Assembly (NCBI RefSeq): GCF_040581485.1
Contig: NC_090130.1
Coordinates: 30,109,418 to 30,173,417 of the forward strand
Length of the DNA stretch: 64,000 nucleotides
Direction: 5' to 3'
Origin: Linepithema humile
Lineage: Eukaryota > Arthropoda > Insecta > Hymenoptera > Formicidae
Below are positions 11,734 to 23,640 of this stretch, piece after piece. Each line of letters starts with the position of its first letter. Positions within the stretch are counted from its first letter, which is position 1. The translations under genes and the position numbers were made by a program. The notes under the pieces are model-generated. The model was not told the origin of the DNA and searched no databases. It saw only the letters and a list, made by a program, of their open reading frames with translations.

Positions 11734-14008
11734 TTATACCTTGCTGTTGATCGATGCGTTCGCGAGAAGAGGCGTGAGTTGCTCGGAGAGCTGTCCCACT
11801 GTCACTTGCAGCATTGCTTGTTTCTCTTCCAGCGCGGCGACCTTGTTCAAGCAATTCGATTAATATTGCGCGTCTCCTCGCGAATGACGCGCTGAAACAG
11901 TAGTTTAGAGATTGCTTTCATATTTACCCTCTCCAATAATTTGCTGTAGAGCGCGTATGGAACGTAGGCCGACTGTCCCGATGCACCAGGGCTGTGGTCA
12001 GCGTGGGGACTCGCGTCGGCTCTCGGACTTTTATCCTTCTGCTTGCTGTCGTCGTTGTCGGCGTCCGCTTTGTTGACTGAATCCGTGACGTTTCCTTGCG
12101 TCATTATTCTGTGGATGCGACAAAGCGATGTGTATTGCATGTACGTTCGCGTATTCGCGGAATAAAAGAAGATATTTCGCTTCGGAAAACTGACCGCGGG
12201 AAATTACGTTCCTTCTTCACTTCTACTTTATCGACGACCCGATCAGCCGCGGCGATCTTTCGCCTCTCCATCTGATTCATTTTCAATTCCTCGACCTACA
12301 AGCCAGTGGACAATGATGTTAGTGATAAGATCGATAGCGAGCTTTCTTCTGCATCTTAAATTGTGATACATTACCCAGGGTGCTTTCCTCCTCGTTTTCG
12401 CCGCAAGCCCGTCCGTTTCTTCATCCGGCACTTGTTCCAGCACGGTGTCAGGCCTTCCATTAGACATATTTTCGTCCTGATAAATTTATTAATGAATGTT
12501 ATAAGTAAAAATAAGCGGTCAATTTTATTGCAACAGATGTAAAGAAATGTTAATATCCTTTTTACGATACCGAAAGAGTGTTCGGAACGGACGGGAGACC
12601 GGCCATTCCCGTCGGGGATGTGCTGATGCCGGTCGATCCGGCGGCGTGATGACGCAGATGCTGCGACGAAGGCGGACGTCGCCGAGGCGCTTTAGCGCGA
12701 GAAGCCGTCAAATGCGAAAGCGGCGTGCCTTCCCCGCGTTCCACGCCATCCAATTCCTCCAAAGATGCACTCGTCGTGTTGCCGATACCGTTATTATTAT
12801 TTCCCACGTCGATCACGAGACGTTTCAGGCTCGATATAATCGAGGTGGCCGACTTCTTATCACCGTCCCCGCTTCCGGTGGCCATCACCGGCATCATAGG
12901 GCTCTTTTTAGTGGTGCTTATGACGGGGAAATGATCTGACGGGACACGAAATTGCATTGCGCGTTACGCTAGACGTAAAAATGATGGTCCGTGGAGATAA
13001 CGCTTGGTATGAAATAATCGTATTTTTACCTGATATATTACTCGTGTGAGCGTTTCTGGCATCCAGACTTTTCCTAACGTGCGCCTTTTCGATTTTCTTC
13101 ACTTGATGGGAATGTTTAGTACTTGACTTTGCGCTAAGCGACGTAACCTCGTACCCCCGCTGGGATTCTTGCTCCTGTGACTCATTCTTCGTACCGATCA
13201 GCTCGACAAAATTGTCAGGGAACAGACCCACTTGTCCTTTCAGCTCTCCTTTCCACCATCCCTGCGCAAATTGTTATATTGTTATTAAATATACGGTTTT
13301 CATTCATTCTGATTAACTTACAAACCTTGTCCGGTGCGTCCTTGGATATAAGCGTGATCATATCTCCCTCGGCCAGGGTAAGCTCATCCTCGTTAGCAGC
13401 CTCATAAGGGAACAGTACTCTGCACATCTCCTTCTTATCCCGCTCCTTGTGCCTCTCTTGCTCTTCCGGGGCAGGCTGGGAGACAAAGTTCGAGGGGAAC
13501 ACGCCGACTCTACCTCTGAGTCGACCTCTCCACCATCCTTCCTCCACTTCTCCCAGGAATTCTATCGATTCCTGCGGCACTAAAGCTAGCTCGTCCTCGT
13601 TACAGGGATCGTAGCTGAAGAGGACCTTGCAGTAGCGTCTGCCAGATCCATTTCTCAAAGTAACTTCCTCAGACTTTGTGCTGCTTAGAGTCTCGCTGTT
13701 GCTACCGCTGACGCTGCTTCTGTTGTCGGCTGTCGAATCTAGCATCTGTGCATACCAAACAAAGCATGCGTTAAAGTAAATTAATGTGCATAGACAAGAC
13801 AGGTGCGATATACCTTGACAAAGTTATCGGGGAACATGCCGCGCTTGTCCCTCAGGGTGCCCTCCCACCATCCTCCGAGCATCATCCTAATGTCGGTGAT
13901 GATGTCGCCCTTCCGCAGCGTCAGCTCGTCTTCCTCTTGCGCCGTATAATTATACTCCACTATCGCATAATTATACTTCACTTCCATGACCGGATTCAGT
14001 TCCGACAT
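11734..14008 (-). CDS. cindr: Cindr / CIN85-CD2AP family adaptor (three SH3 domains)
   Basis: Eight exons on - are proposed: 14008-13814, 13745-13326, 13261-13030, 12935-12571, 12476-12375, 12295-12195, 12108-11928 and 11841-11734. All phases match, giving 567 residues. SH3-1 spans about 12-65, SH3-2 about 104-153 and SH3-3 about 172-226, each with the Tyr-rich start, paired Trp and a FPDNFV/FPSNFV end. Residues about 355-371 match the capping-protein-interaction motif LxHxTxxRPKx6P except for R-A-K in place of R-P-K. A Lys/Glu-rich part and a coiled coil (LLERVAALEEK onward, about 525-560) close the protein. The family links receptor endocytosis and Cbl to actin capping at the cell cortex, adhesions and nephrocyte/slit structures. 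The start is ATG at 14008, just inside an exon whose acceptor ends at 14024, so a 5' UTR exon lies upstream. The 3' end is less certain: AAG|GTATAA before the stop could also be a splice donor. Confidence 0.9.
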
Positions 14009-14580
14009 CGTCACGAATTGTATCTGTGGAGATGCAGCACGCTTGCTTTACCATGCGACAAGGCGGCGAGTTCGATCGATTCGAACTCGGGCGATTATCT
14101 CGACGGTGCCGCGACACGGTGGTCGCGAGAGGCGGAATTCGCCAGGAAAGGAACGGCGAGAGTTCGCGGGAGAAAACAGGTAGCGCTTGAGTGAATGTAA
14201 CACACTATTATATACGTCCGAATTACAACGTGACGTGCGTTCGCGGCAAACAATCGTGCGTTTTTGGACCGTTCTGCTCCGTTTTTCTGCGTGCGATTCG
14301 GAGCGGATTCACGTATGCATACATCGCGGTGCAACGCAATACAACGCGACGCTGTGCGCAACGCGAAACGATTCCACCGCGTGGCTTCGAATTTTTAGGC
14401 GGATCCCGGGTGCGATTGACAGCTCCCCGTATCTGTCACTGCGGCCATCTTGCGCTTGGGAAACCTCGACGGGTTCTCGACTGCCTCTGGCGCTCTGGGC
14501 AAAGCGCATGCCAACCATGGTCGATGGTTCCACCTGCGGTTAGCTCTCTTGCGCCATGTTCAGTCCAACAATAGAAAAAA
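14009..14580 (-). promoter_or_regulatory. GC/CpG-rich region, probable 5' UTR and promoter of the Cindr-like gene
   Basis: The sequence turns clearly GC- and CpG-rich directly upstream of the first coding exon, with overlapping open frames on both strands typical of stop-poor GC DNA. A CACAG acceptor at 14024-14028 (read on -) shows that transcription starts further upstream. An AAGATGGCCGC motif on - (14441-14451) matches the YY1/Pho-type consensus and is a candidate start-site element. The exact start site cannot be placed. Confidence 0.45.
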
Positions 14581-17500
14581 ATGCAGTATGTCGCGGAACT
14601 AGCGTGCGGTTCCGTTTGCTATGGATTTTTGTGGACGAAAAAGTTTTGCTCTTTTATCTTGCTATCGAGCAGTGATGCAACCTTAAATTAAAATTGGAGC
14701 CAAATCCACTTGAAATTTTTTTCAAGAGCTCTTTATTTTTAATCTCTTATCTGTAGGCTCTGACGCTTGATTGTGAAAGAATATGGCAAGATTCTCACAT
14801 TCGAACGTCTTTCAGCAAAATGCGTATGATTCACTCTCGCGCGACACAATGTGACCAGCGTGAATGAATTCGTGTCATAATGTCATAAGATGAATCATCG
14901 TGCAACGCACGTGTTCTAAACTTCGTCGTTCAATGATGCATATGTATTGCATCTATCTTGTATATTTCATATTGTTATTTTTTTTAACAACTAAAGTCTG
15001 AAAATTTTATAATCTAAAAGGTGTTCGAAATATTATCTTTTAGACGTCTTTTGAATGTTGATTGAGATTATCTGTTATTATCTAATATTATCAGATTAAT
15101 TGTATTGTTTCTTCTGCATAAAATGTGCAAAAAATGTACGTTTATTTTAGCAGATTCGTCAGTTAATATTAATTTTTCTTTGTTTTTATCCATTGATTCC
15201 AATTCTTTATTTAATTTTTACTGTTAACATGACTACGATTTTTAATGTCAAATCGACACGTCACTAATGGCACATATCACGCAATTTACGAACGTGACAA
15301 CCCGCTAACTCGTATCCATGAATTCCGGCTGACGATGCGCACTCGGACTCGGCGCGCTCGTTCTAGATTCTGAAGAAGAAATTGCCGGCGAACACAATGT
15401 GTGACATACCTGTCAACGGAGACAGCGCTCTGACTTCCTGGTGCGTATCGGCGAGCGATTCAGTGCGAGCGCTCAGCTGGAAAACGGTGCGTACTGTCCT
15501 CCATTTTCGATGATTCACTCCGGTAATCGCTCGCGTCTTATCGCCGAAGACTATCACGTATTGGCGAAGTACAATGAATACTGAAGTCCTTCGACACTTC
15601 GCTCGTCGGCGACGTTTGCGTGTGCCGTGCAGTTGAACAGTTTCAGTGACACATTTGTGACACGTACTTGGAAAACCATTGCATAAGATCTAAACTTTTC
15701 TCTTTATCTTCCACGAATTAATTTTACTCTTTAATTGACTATCTCGTTCTTTTTTTAGCGATAAAATCAGCTATCAGCTAAGAAAGTTGGGCTTTTTTGG
15801 ATATTTTATGTCCTAAATTACTGCCGTAATTCTTACATAAAAAGAAAACCCAAGATGTCGTAGGTAAAAAGTGTATATTTTTATTTATTATTGATTCAGA
15901 CATCAAGTTGAACAAGTTGTTTCTATAAACTTAAAAACTTATACACTTATACATTCAGATAATCGATCGCGAAAGTCGAATAAAATTACGTAACATGATG
16001 CTCATTGTCGATGGTGAGGTGATGAATGACAAATCAAACGTTGTAAAAGCTGTTCTTATATCATTTGTTTAACATCTTCGCAATTATTTCCTCGGTGATC
16101 GGGCAAAATATTTCGTGCTCGATTTTTATTCTATAAAACCAAAAAAATAATTCTATTACCTACAATAAATTTTAGCTTTTAGTTAAATTATATCAATATA
16201 GCAAGTTTTAAAAAATATTACAGAGAGAATCGATTTACTGTTAGCTTGGTGCAAACTAAGTTAGTACAATTGGCAATCGAAATTGCTTGCCCGATCAAAC
16301 CTTTTTACTTTATTTCTATATATCTTAACAGGATTTGTAACAAAAACGTAGCTGATTCCTGTCGAGAAACTTTCATCATATCGTTGAAAATTGCAAAATC
16401 GTTGAAGACCGAGAGCTATGAATTCGCAGAGCCGTAACTAGAAAAGAAAACCGAAGATGTGCAATTTTACAATAATTTATACTGAAATTCGAAAATTGAA
16501 TTTTACAAATTTAAAGAGATGTATGAAATCGAAGATCCACACGAATAGAATGGTGAAAGGATTCCGACGCAAACGTGACATTCCGTCACGCTTATTTTTC
16601 GTGGAATCTCAAGGACAGAGATAATTAATAAAACGTTCATTTTGCACTCATGATATTAAAAAAAAAAAAAATACTAGTTACGGCGCTGCACGCGCGCGCA
16701 CGTTCGTGGCAGGCTCAACTAAGTCATATAAAAAATGTTCCTCTGAAAGATTCTTCAGCCGAAGACCAGCTTCGGATGATAAATCAAGCACTTCGATAAA
16801 GGCAAACGATCCAGCGTCCCTTAAAAGAAATTCATACGCGACTCTACCGTCCACGTGGGCGACGCTGTGTTAGAAATTGACTTTTTTCTATTATTTTCGC
16901 CACTTTTCCTGCAAGAAACAAGCACCCGCATTTTACATGTTCATCGAAATTTAATAATCAAACACAATTTTTTACACTATTGAATCCGTGACAATTAAAT
17001 TTAACTCAAGAATTCTTATTGTGTTTCTTTTTTTCGCCTTTAATGGAAAAAAATATATTTTTTGTTGAGAATAGTATCAAATATTTGATACGGGCGCTTT
17101 TTCTCGCTACAGACAGTCCGCGAAACGAAAATTAACAATAGTCCTGACAAATCACGCGCGAATCTAAAGAAGATCCTGGATCGACGAAATTAGAGCACCT
17201 CCGGTTTCTCTAATCACATCTAATCTTCGCTAACTTTAGATTTCCCAAACTCGGAGAAGTATACACTGACCCGCAGACAGCGTAAATTGGCTTTTGTTTT
17301 GTTTGAAATTTCATGATTAGATTGAAATAAAATTCTTGAATTTTTCGTAATGTCAATTTCTGCTAATTATAATTTCAATTGTTTGAAAGCAATTTAAAAT
17401 TGTAATAAAATTTTAAATGATAAAATAGTTAAGTGTCGTTGTTTTTTAGATGTTTGAAAATTTTGTTACAAAATTTAACTCTTCTTTATTATTCGTTTGG

Positions 17501-18112
17501 GAAATCCTGCGCTAATTAAGGGGCGCACAGACTGCTTAGCAGACAAGACAATCGAATTCCGTAGTGTTTTTATACAAACACGCCGCGATTTATAAATATA
17601 TAAAAGCAACAAATATATACCATCGTATCGTGTGTATATATATATAATATATATTTATATGTATATCTATAATATCGTCTTGCAAATGGTACAAAGCCTA
17701 TGCCGTAATTATTACGTTTAGGATACGATTGCTGCTGAAAAACAAATCGTGTCGTGTCGATCGCTGAATCCGTTAACGTGCGCGAAATGATCTCGTCGGC
17801 ATCGTCGCTGCAGTGTCGATCGATCGCGACAGATATAATGCACTTCTCGTTGAGTGCATGCGCTCTTCAGACTCAACTATGTCGCGACGCAACTTGCAAC
17901 CGTGCGAGCAAGCGTGCGTAAAGCGAAAACGTGCGTTTTCGCAAAGCTCTGCGGACGCCCTCGAGTAAAGCACCGCCGGTAAAAGTTGCAAGATTGCCAT
18001 TCGCAACGTGAACGCAGCTTGAAGTGGAATTATGACGGTGTTATGACGACTGTTGTGTACACAAATCAGAAATCACAGCGGTGAAAACTGTTTGCGTTTC
18101 GCTAGAAAGACG

Positions 18113-18143
18113 AAAGAGAGAAAGAGAGAGAGAAAGAGAGAGA
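18113..18143. repeat. purine (GA/AAAG) tract
   Basis: An interrupted GA-rich run that keeps frames open on both strands. It explains the overlapping open frames of about 70 codons here. Confidence 0.85.
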
Positions 18144-20416
18144 CTTGGTTTTCCAAGATACACTATAAACGAGAGAAAAAAGAATATCGCAAGTATCCGT
18201 CGATTCTCGCATGTTCCCAAGAGTGCAAAGCCCTTCGAGGTGTTTCTGAAGTGAGCTTTTAATTGGAACTTCAATCGAACACCGGTATATCACGCTATAG
18301 TTACCTTCCCACATTGCTCTGATTGATCGTAAAGCGATTTGTTACGATATCTCGTGCAACATATCTCTTATCCATCTCCCGTTTTTTTTTCACACTCTTC
18401 GTCTTTATCCTTTTCCTTATAATCATTGATAGGCACAATAAAGGCTTTTGTATTTCTGCCAGCGTAAACGAGAAGTACGAACGGTGAAAGTGATCTCATT
18501 GAAAGGGCGACAACAATTTCTATGTTTGCTACGAAGGATTGTGCGCTTCTCTATATATTATAATAAATACTAATAATTCTAAACAATATAAAATTCTTGT
18601 CGTATCATTCTTTTTTTTTTGTAATACGGCAATGACGATAGAATTGGAGCGATTTTTAATCAGAAATTTAACAATTCATTTTGTTTACTGTTTCGTTGAA
18701 ATAGCTTTTAACTTGATTTATCAGTTCCATTTGCCACAGCGCAAATGCGATAATTTTATTTTACAAGTAAAAGCGTTGTATAATTAAAAAGTATTTAAAA
18801 ATCGGGAAACTCCGTAAATCAGCCGATGGTTCGTTTTTTATAAATTTATAAAAAAAACTCTATTAAGATATAAAAAATTAAAAAAATTTGTTTATATTGT
18901 TTGAAATAATCAAGCAATTTGCGCTCCTCGTTAAAATGTGAACATTTTGTAGCATATTATACGGCAGCAAATTTCATTTCACGCAGTTTAAATCAGAGCT
19001 GCACGACTCGTTGAATTCGGACAACGCTGCTGGGCAACAGCTGCTCTCGCAATGCCGTACTCGCCTCCGGGCGTAAATATCGACTATGAAAAATGCGAAG
19101 ATGCTGCTAAGTGCTCCTTCCTTTTATACGAAACAAGATTGGTGCTGCGACATTTTGTAGCAGAATGTATACTGTTCGCCGAATATAACACAGATCGCCG
19201 AAAGTGTTTCATTACGATTATCAAAGCGCATTAAGTAAGCGTGGATTATCACGTGTGTTTATGTACCGATATTAAATATTTGATACATAGATGTCAACTG
19301 TTTATCAATATCGATCTGGCCTCGTTTCGAGAGACTTGCATCAGTTTTACAGCAGAATCTGAAAATAGCGTTTTTCATAAACACGCGAGTGTATCAACAA
19401 TTCTTCTTGACTAAAATTTGTTCACACATCATTGAATTGATTAATTCAATTAATTTAACTAGCTATATATCTAATTATACGCGTTTAAAAGTTCTTTAAT
19501 TCCGATTTTCAAAAATGAACACCATGATATTGAAACCATGATTCTTCACCGGTTTGGTTACCGGTGTCTGTTTCTACTGTGTCAAATGAATATTTTATAT
19601 ATTATTTATTTATTATGTAAATATATTGGCATCTGTGCATCAAACGATCTCGGCGTAACAGCTAATCGCGCAAGCCCTTCCGCGGCGGAAGAGCCCTGGT
19701 CCTCGTTGAGAGACATCGGTGGTAATCGATCAAGTCTCGTATAGTTGTGTCATTTTTCAGACGGTAATCACAATGCGCTTGATGACGTCTTTCTCGCGTA
19801 GATATACTAATAATAATACGTCGATTAAGTGCCGCCTTAGTAGCGTCGAGTGGATGTTTCCTTTTTAGTTAGGCCTTATCAATACGTCAAGCGAATCTAA
19901 TTGAACGTTTTTTAAACCGCCTATGACTGCGTCTGGTCTGCAAAAGTCTAACATCGACGAGATTACGTGAAAATTGTTCGTCGACGAAATCTGAAATCTC
20001 GCAATTCCTTCCGTCGATTGTCAGCTGTACAGCTGCTCAGCTGCAATCCTTCCTCCGCTTTCCCGATCCCCGTCTTTTCTGTCTGCCACGCGCTTCTGGA
20101 TTCGCGCCAAACTCGCGTGGAACACTGAATTGGGAGTCAATCGACGTTGATGAAACACACGTCCTTCAGCGACGTGCATTTCGGCATCTCGATTACCTCG
20201 TAGCAATAGTTTCGCCGACTCTCTACATTTGTAGGAGTGTGACTCGAATCTCTATAAGTAGACATCTACGACGTATAATCGCATATCATAGATAAAATTT
20301 CGAACGTAGCTCGAGCTTAACCGTAATGTGTGTACATGTGTGTATGTGTGTTTCCGAATTATCTCGAAAACAAGAGCTCGCTTCGCACGCCCGACCAATG
20401 TCCGTGACGTTTCATG

Positions 20417-20433
20417 TTTTTTTTTTTTTTTTT
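20417..20433. repeat. poly-T run
   Basis: Seventeen consecutive T residues. On - this is a poly-A run, but no retroposed sequence is recognised next to it. Confidence 0.9.
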
Positions 20434-20853
20434 ATGATCGACAATGATCACCGGTGACGGTCGATCCGCAATCGCGGCGAGTCGTTCGTTTCGCACCACC
20501 GTGTTGCTTCACACCGTTACGCGGCGGCGTCGTCGCTCTCATTCGGCTCTCGTGTGTAATAAAGTGCAAAGTTTACGAGATAATATCTATAATATCCATT
20601 GCGATTATTGCAGATGGTGTAATAGCATCGTGAATACTTGCCCGGACCGCTCTCGCCGGATATACGAACACTTGCCGCGTCCAGGTCGACTCCAGTTCGA
20701 TGACTGACCGACGATCGCGTTGTGTATGTACAAGTATAGAAACGAGCGCCCCTTCTTGTGCACGACAAATAGACGAAATCTTCCGTGCCCGGGTTTAAAA
20801 CGTAGCTGTCGAAGCTTCCAGTCAGCCGAGTAGACTTCCAATAATTGTCCGAA

Positions 20854-23334
20854 CTAACACGCGCATCTCCAGGCGTCACCCTGTTGTGACGGTGACTGCG
20901 CCTTAATTATGCTGTCCGCGCCTTCTCTCTCGGAAGCCTCGAACAGGCTGGCCTGTAATAACAATTTCATTAAATTTTTAATTACAAAAGCATCCCGATA
21001 ATGCACATTGTTTTTGTGCGGTGTAGAAATTTGCCAATCTATTTGATGTGATAATTTTACATGATTCGGCGAATCGCTTGAAATCGATTTTTAAAAATTA
21101 CCCGGCGTCCCCGCTGCTCCCGTATCCTTCTGGCTAGAGTAAGGAAAGCTTCCTCGATGTTGATATTCTCCTTGCACGATACCTCGAAAAAGGGCATGTC
21201 GAAGTTCTCGGCTATCTTCTGACCTCGCTCGGCGTCCACAGCGCGATGCGCGGTCGCGTCGCATTTATTCGCTGCCAAAACTTTTACTACGTCTGGTGAC
21301 GCGTTCTGTCGAAGAAAACGGTGGAATTGTTTGTGATTCATTCTGTCTCTTGATAATTCCATTATCAAGATAACTTAAAATCGATTGCAGACATGTTTCG
21401 CAATGAAATCAATAGACGTCTGTGACTTTCATAATTTAACTTTCGATTCCCCACAAGAGCAATTGTGTCACAAATTGTTGCTCATAAACGATAAAACTTC
21501 TTAATTTATTGAACGCCAGATTTTAATACGCTTAATTAAATCGCATCATTATAGCTGTTCAATAATCTTTTAATGAAATTTTTTTTAGAAATTCTTTTTT
21601 ATTTAACATTATTGGATTATTGTGAGTTTACTTCGGCAATCTTTTGGATTCTTGCTTTAGATTCTTTTTTCGAGTTAATCTTTCGCAGCCACTTAAGGAT
21701 TAATGCGGCACGAACTCATTCCTATTCGTAAGGTTCTATCTTTAGAATCAGTTTTATCTTACTTCTTGGATATTTCGCAGCCAGTAAGACAGATGGTTGA
21801 AACTCTCCAAACTAGTAACGTCGTACATCAAAAGGATACCCATGGCACCGCGATAGTACGCCGTTGTTAAAGTTCGAAATCTTTCTTGGCCAGCGGTATC
21901 CCTTTAAAAATACATTCCACAGATATACTCTCTATTACTTTATCTTCATTTGACTTGAGAAAAGTAAATTTCTCTTTCAAGAGAAAAAAAAACTTCTTTT
22001 TTTTTATTATTAACTTGTAAATATTAATCATGATTGATTTTCTATCGAAAAGTTAGTAATTGTTACTCACCAAATTTGTAATTTAATCGGCGTTCCGTCT
22101 AAGTTAATGATCTTCTGTTTGAAGTCGATACCTGCAGAAATACGTGTGTAATTATTTAAATTTTGCGTGAAGCCTTTTGAAATGTTTCGAGACAAATATT
22201 GTAATACAATCTAATAGTCTAATATTAGACTAAATAGTCTAATATTGAAATAAAGTGCTTCCAAGAAGATTGCACAAGATTGTAATGTTTGTGAAAGAGA
22301 ATTATCTAACGTCGCAATTACGTGCCTGTTGCGGCACTTTACACGCAACTAAGTTCCGTGTGCTATATTCGCGTGCATATAATTAAAACTTTATCTGTGT
22401 ACGAGCGTTGAATTATCTTTCAACAAAGAATAAACGCGAAATTGAATCCGTAAAGTATTTTCACGTAGCAACAATGTATTTTCACAATAATTGTGACGGT
22501 ATCGGAAAAATGATCGAAACTAGTTTAGTCTTGTTAAATGTAAAATTAAAGCGTTACACGGCGAAAGCCGAGGCTAGGGCGGATGCAACGGCGGATAATC
22601 AGCTGATCGATGCTGACTCAACGTACATTTTGTGCAATACACGTCACATATATTATCAATACACCCTCAACAAGTTTGAAAACAATTCGAATAACGTGAT
22701 TATTACGGTCGAAGTAATCTGTATCAAAAGCGTAACGCAATTTGCGTTGTTGACAGATTAAAAAAAGAACAGAATCAGCTCGATTTTTTTATTATTTCAT
22801 AATAAGTAAAAAAATGCAACTTTGCATATATATAAATAGAATTAAAAAAGTAAATTAAAGCTTCTCGCGTTCTTTGTGACAATGCACGGGATGTGTGCCG
22901 AGGACGAACGTGGCCTCATCGCAGCCAAGGGTTAATTAACGGCTACCTGTGTCGACGGTGCGTCGAACATTCCTTTATACATTCGTCGTTACCCGAAGCG
23001 AGATTGCAAATTTACGACTTATTATCTTGGAACAAAGTAACGACCCGTAAATCAATCGCAACTGTCGCGAGGATGCGTCACGGTAATCGCCTAACAACAA
23101 GCCACTGAAACGACTCGAGTCACCAGCACGACTCCGAGGTGGTTGCCCGTGAGCCCACAGGTAAGTCCGACATATCCGGTATATTTGCCAGGTGTATACG
23201 CGTCTCTCACCTATCGTCGAGATGTAGGTGTCGTAGTACCGTTCGTCGCAGTAGCGATGCACGATACAGGTCTTGCCGACGTTCGAGTCGCCCAGCACCA
23301 GGACCTTATACGTGGCTGCGAAATCCAACGCCAT
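20854..23334 (-). CDS. Rab-family small GTPase (Rab8/10-related, RabX4-like)
   Basis: Five exons on - are proposed: 23334-23211, 22131-22071, 21901-21763, 21305-21102 and 20952-20854. Phases match throughout, giving 208 residues. All G motifs are visible: P-loop GDSNVGKT (15-22), switch I ISTIGIDF with T40, switch II WDTAGQERF (62-70), NKCD (121-124) and an SCK (151-153) in place of the usual SAK. The protein ends in Cys-Ala-Cys, a CXC site for double geranylgeranylation, so it should cycle on membranes as a vesicle-trafficking switch. The NINIEEAFLTLARRI helix recalls Rab8, Rab10 and Rab13. The whole protein looks closest to insect RabX4, but from sequence alone I would not fix the subfamily. 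Intron 1 is about 1.1 kb and the others are shorter. The start ATG has a good context (aacATGG). Confidence 0.92.
22216..22231. repeat. 16-bp perfect palindrome in Rab intron 1
   Basis: The sequence agtctaatattagact is its own reverse complement. It is followed by a further partial copy (tagtctaatatt), so the local unit is repeated. Confidence 0.8.
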
Positions 23335-23640
23335 GTTTGCCGTGGGTCTCGGGTGGTTTTGAACTGTTGTTGGGTCGACAACAGAGTCGTCGGCCGGGGG
23401 TTGTTCTTCGCGGACGCGCTGCTCCCGGGGGCGGGGGTGGAGGATCGATTCGAGGCCTGCGCTTTAGACCCCCCCGCGCGCGAACCGGGGGGTTAAAGGT
23501 GTTCTCACAATCGTGTGACTTTTCGCCGAGCGACTTTGCGCGACTCATGCGAGGATGATGTGAAAGAGCGCATGGGAGATGCGTGGTACGCATGGTACGC
23601 AGATGCGTATGAGATTCTATGTGCGGGCACATTAGGAACA
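23335..23640 (-). promoter_or_regulatory. GC-rich 5' UTR/promoter region of the Rab-like gene
   Basis: A compact GC-rich block directly upstream of the Rab start codon, with G/C runs near 23398 and 23470. The open frames seen here on both strands (up to about 139 codons) are side effects of base composition and carry no motif. This is the natural place for the transcription start, although no core promoter element could be fixed. Confidence 0.45.

Larger units (their letters stand above)
14581..20853. other. intergenic between the Cindr-like and Rab-like genes
   Basis: AT-rich DNA with short, unsupported open frames only. GC-richer patches around 15300-15650, 17750-18010 and 19980-20900 might be regulatory or 5' exons, but no protein family is recognisable in them. 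Simple tracts inside include AT-rich alternation near 17632-17672, a purine run at 18113-18143, TG repeats near 20325-20352 and a poly-T at 20417-20433. The part just below 20854 should contain the 3' UTR of the Rab-like gene. Confidence 0.55.

Noticed and set aside
14187..14574. Several frames over 110 codons in the GC-rich region upstream of the Cindr-like gene
   Set aside because: They overlap each other in different frames and lie in probable promoter/5' UTR sequence. No motif.
22408..22761. 117-codon + frame inside Rab intron 1
   Set aside because: Starts at TTG, has no motif, is Asn/Lys/Ile-rich and lies antisense in an intron.
23139..23632. Frames up to 139 codons antisense and sense to the Rab promoter and first exon
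   Set aside because: Shadows of the Rab coding exon and GC-rich promoter; no independent support.
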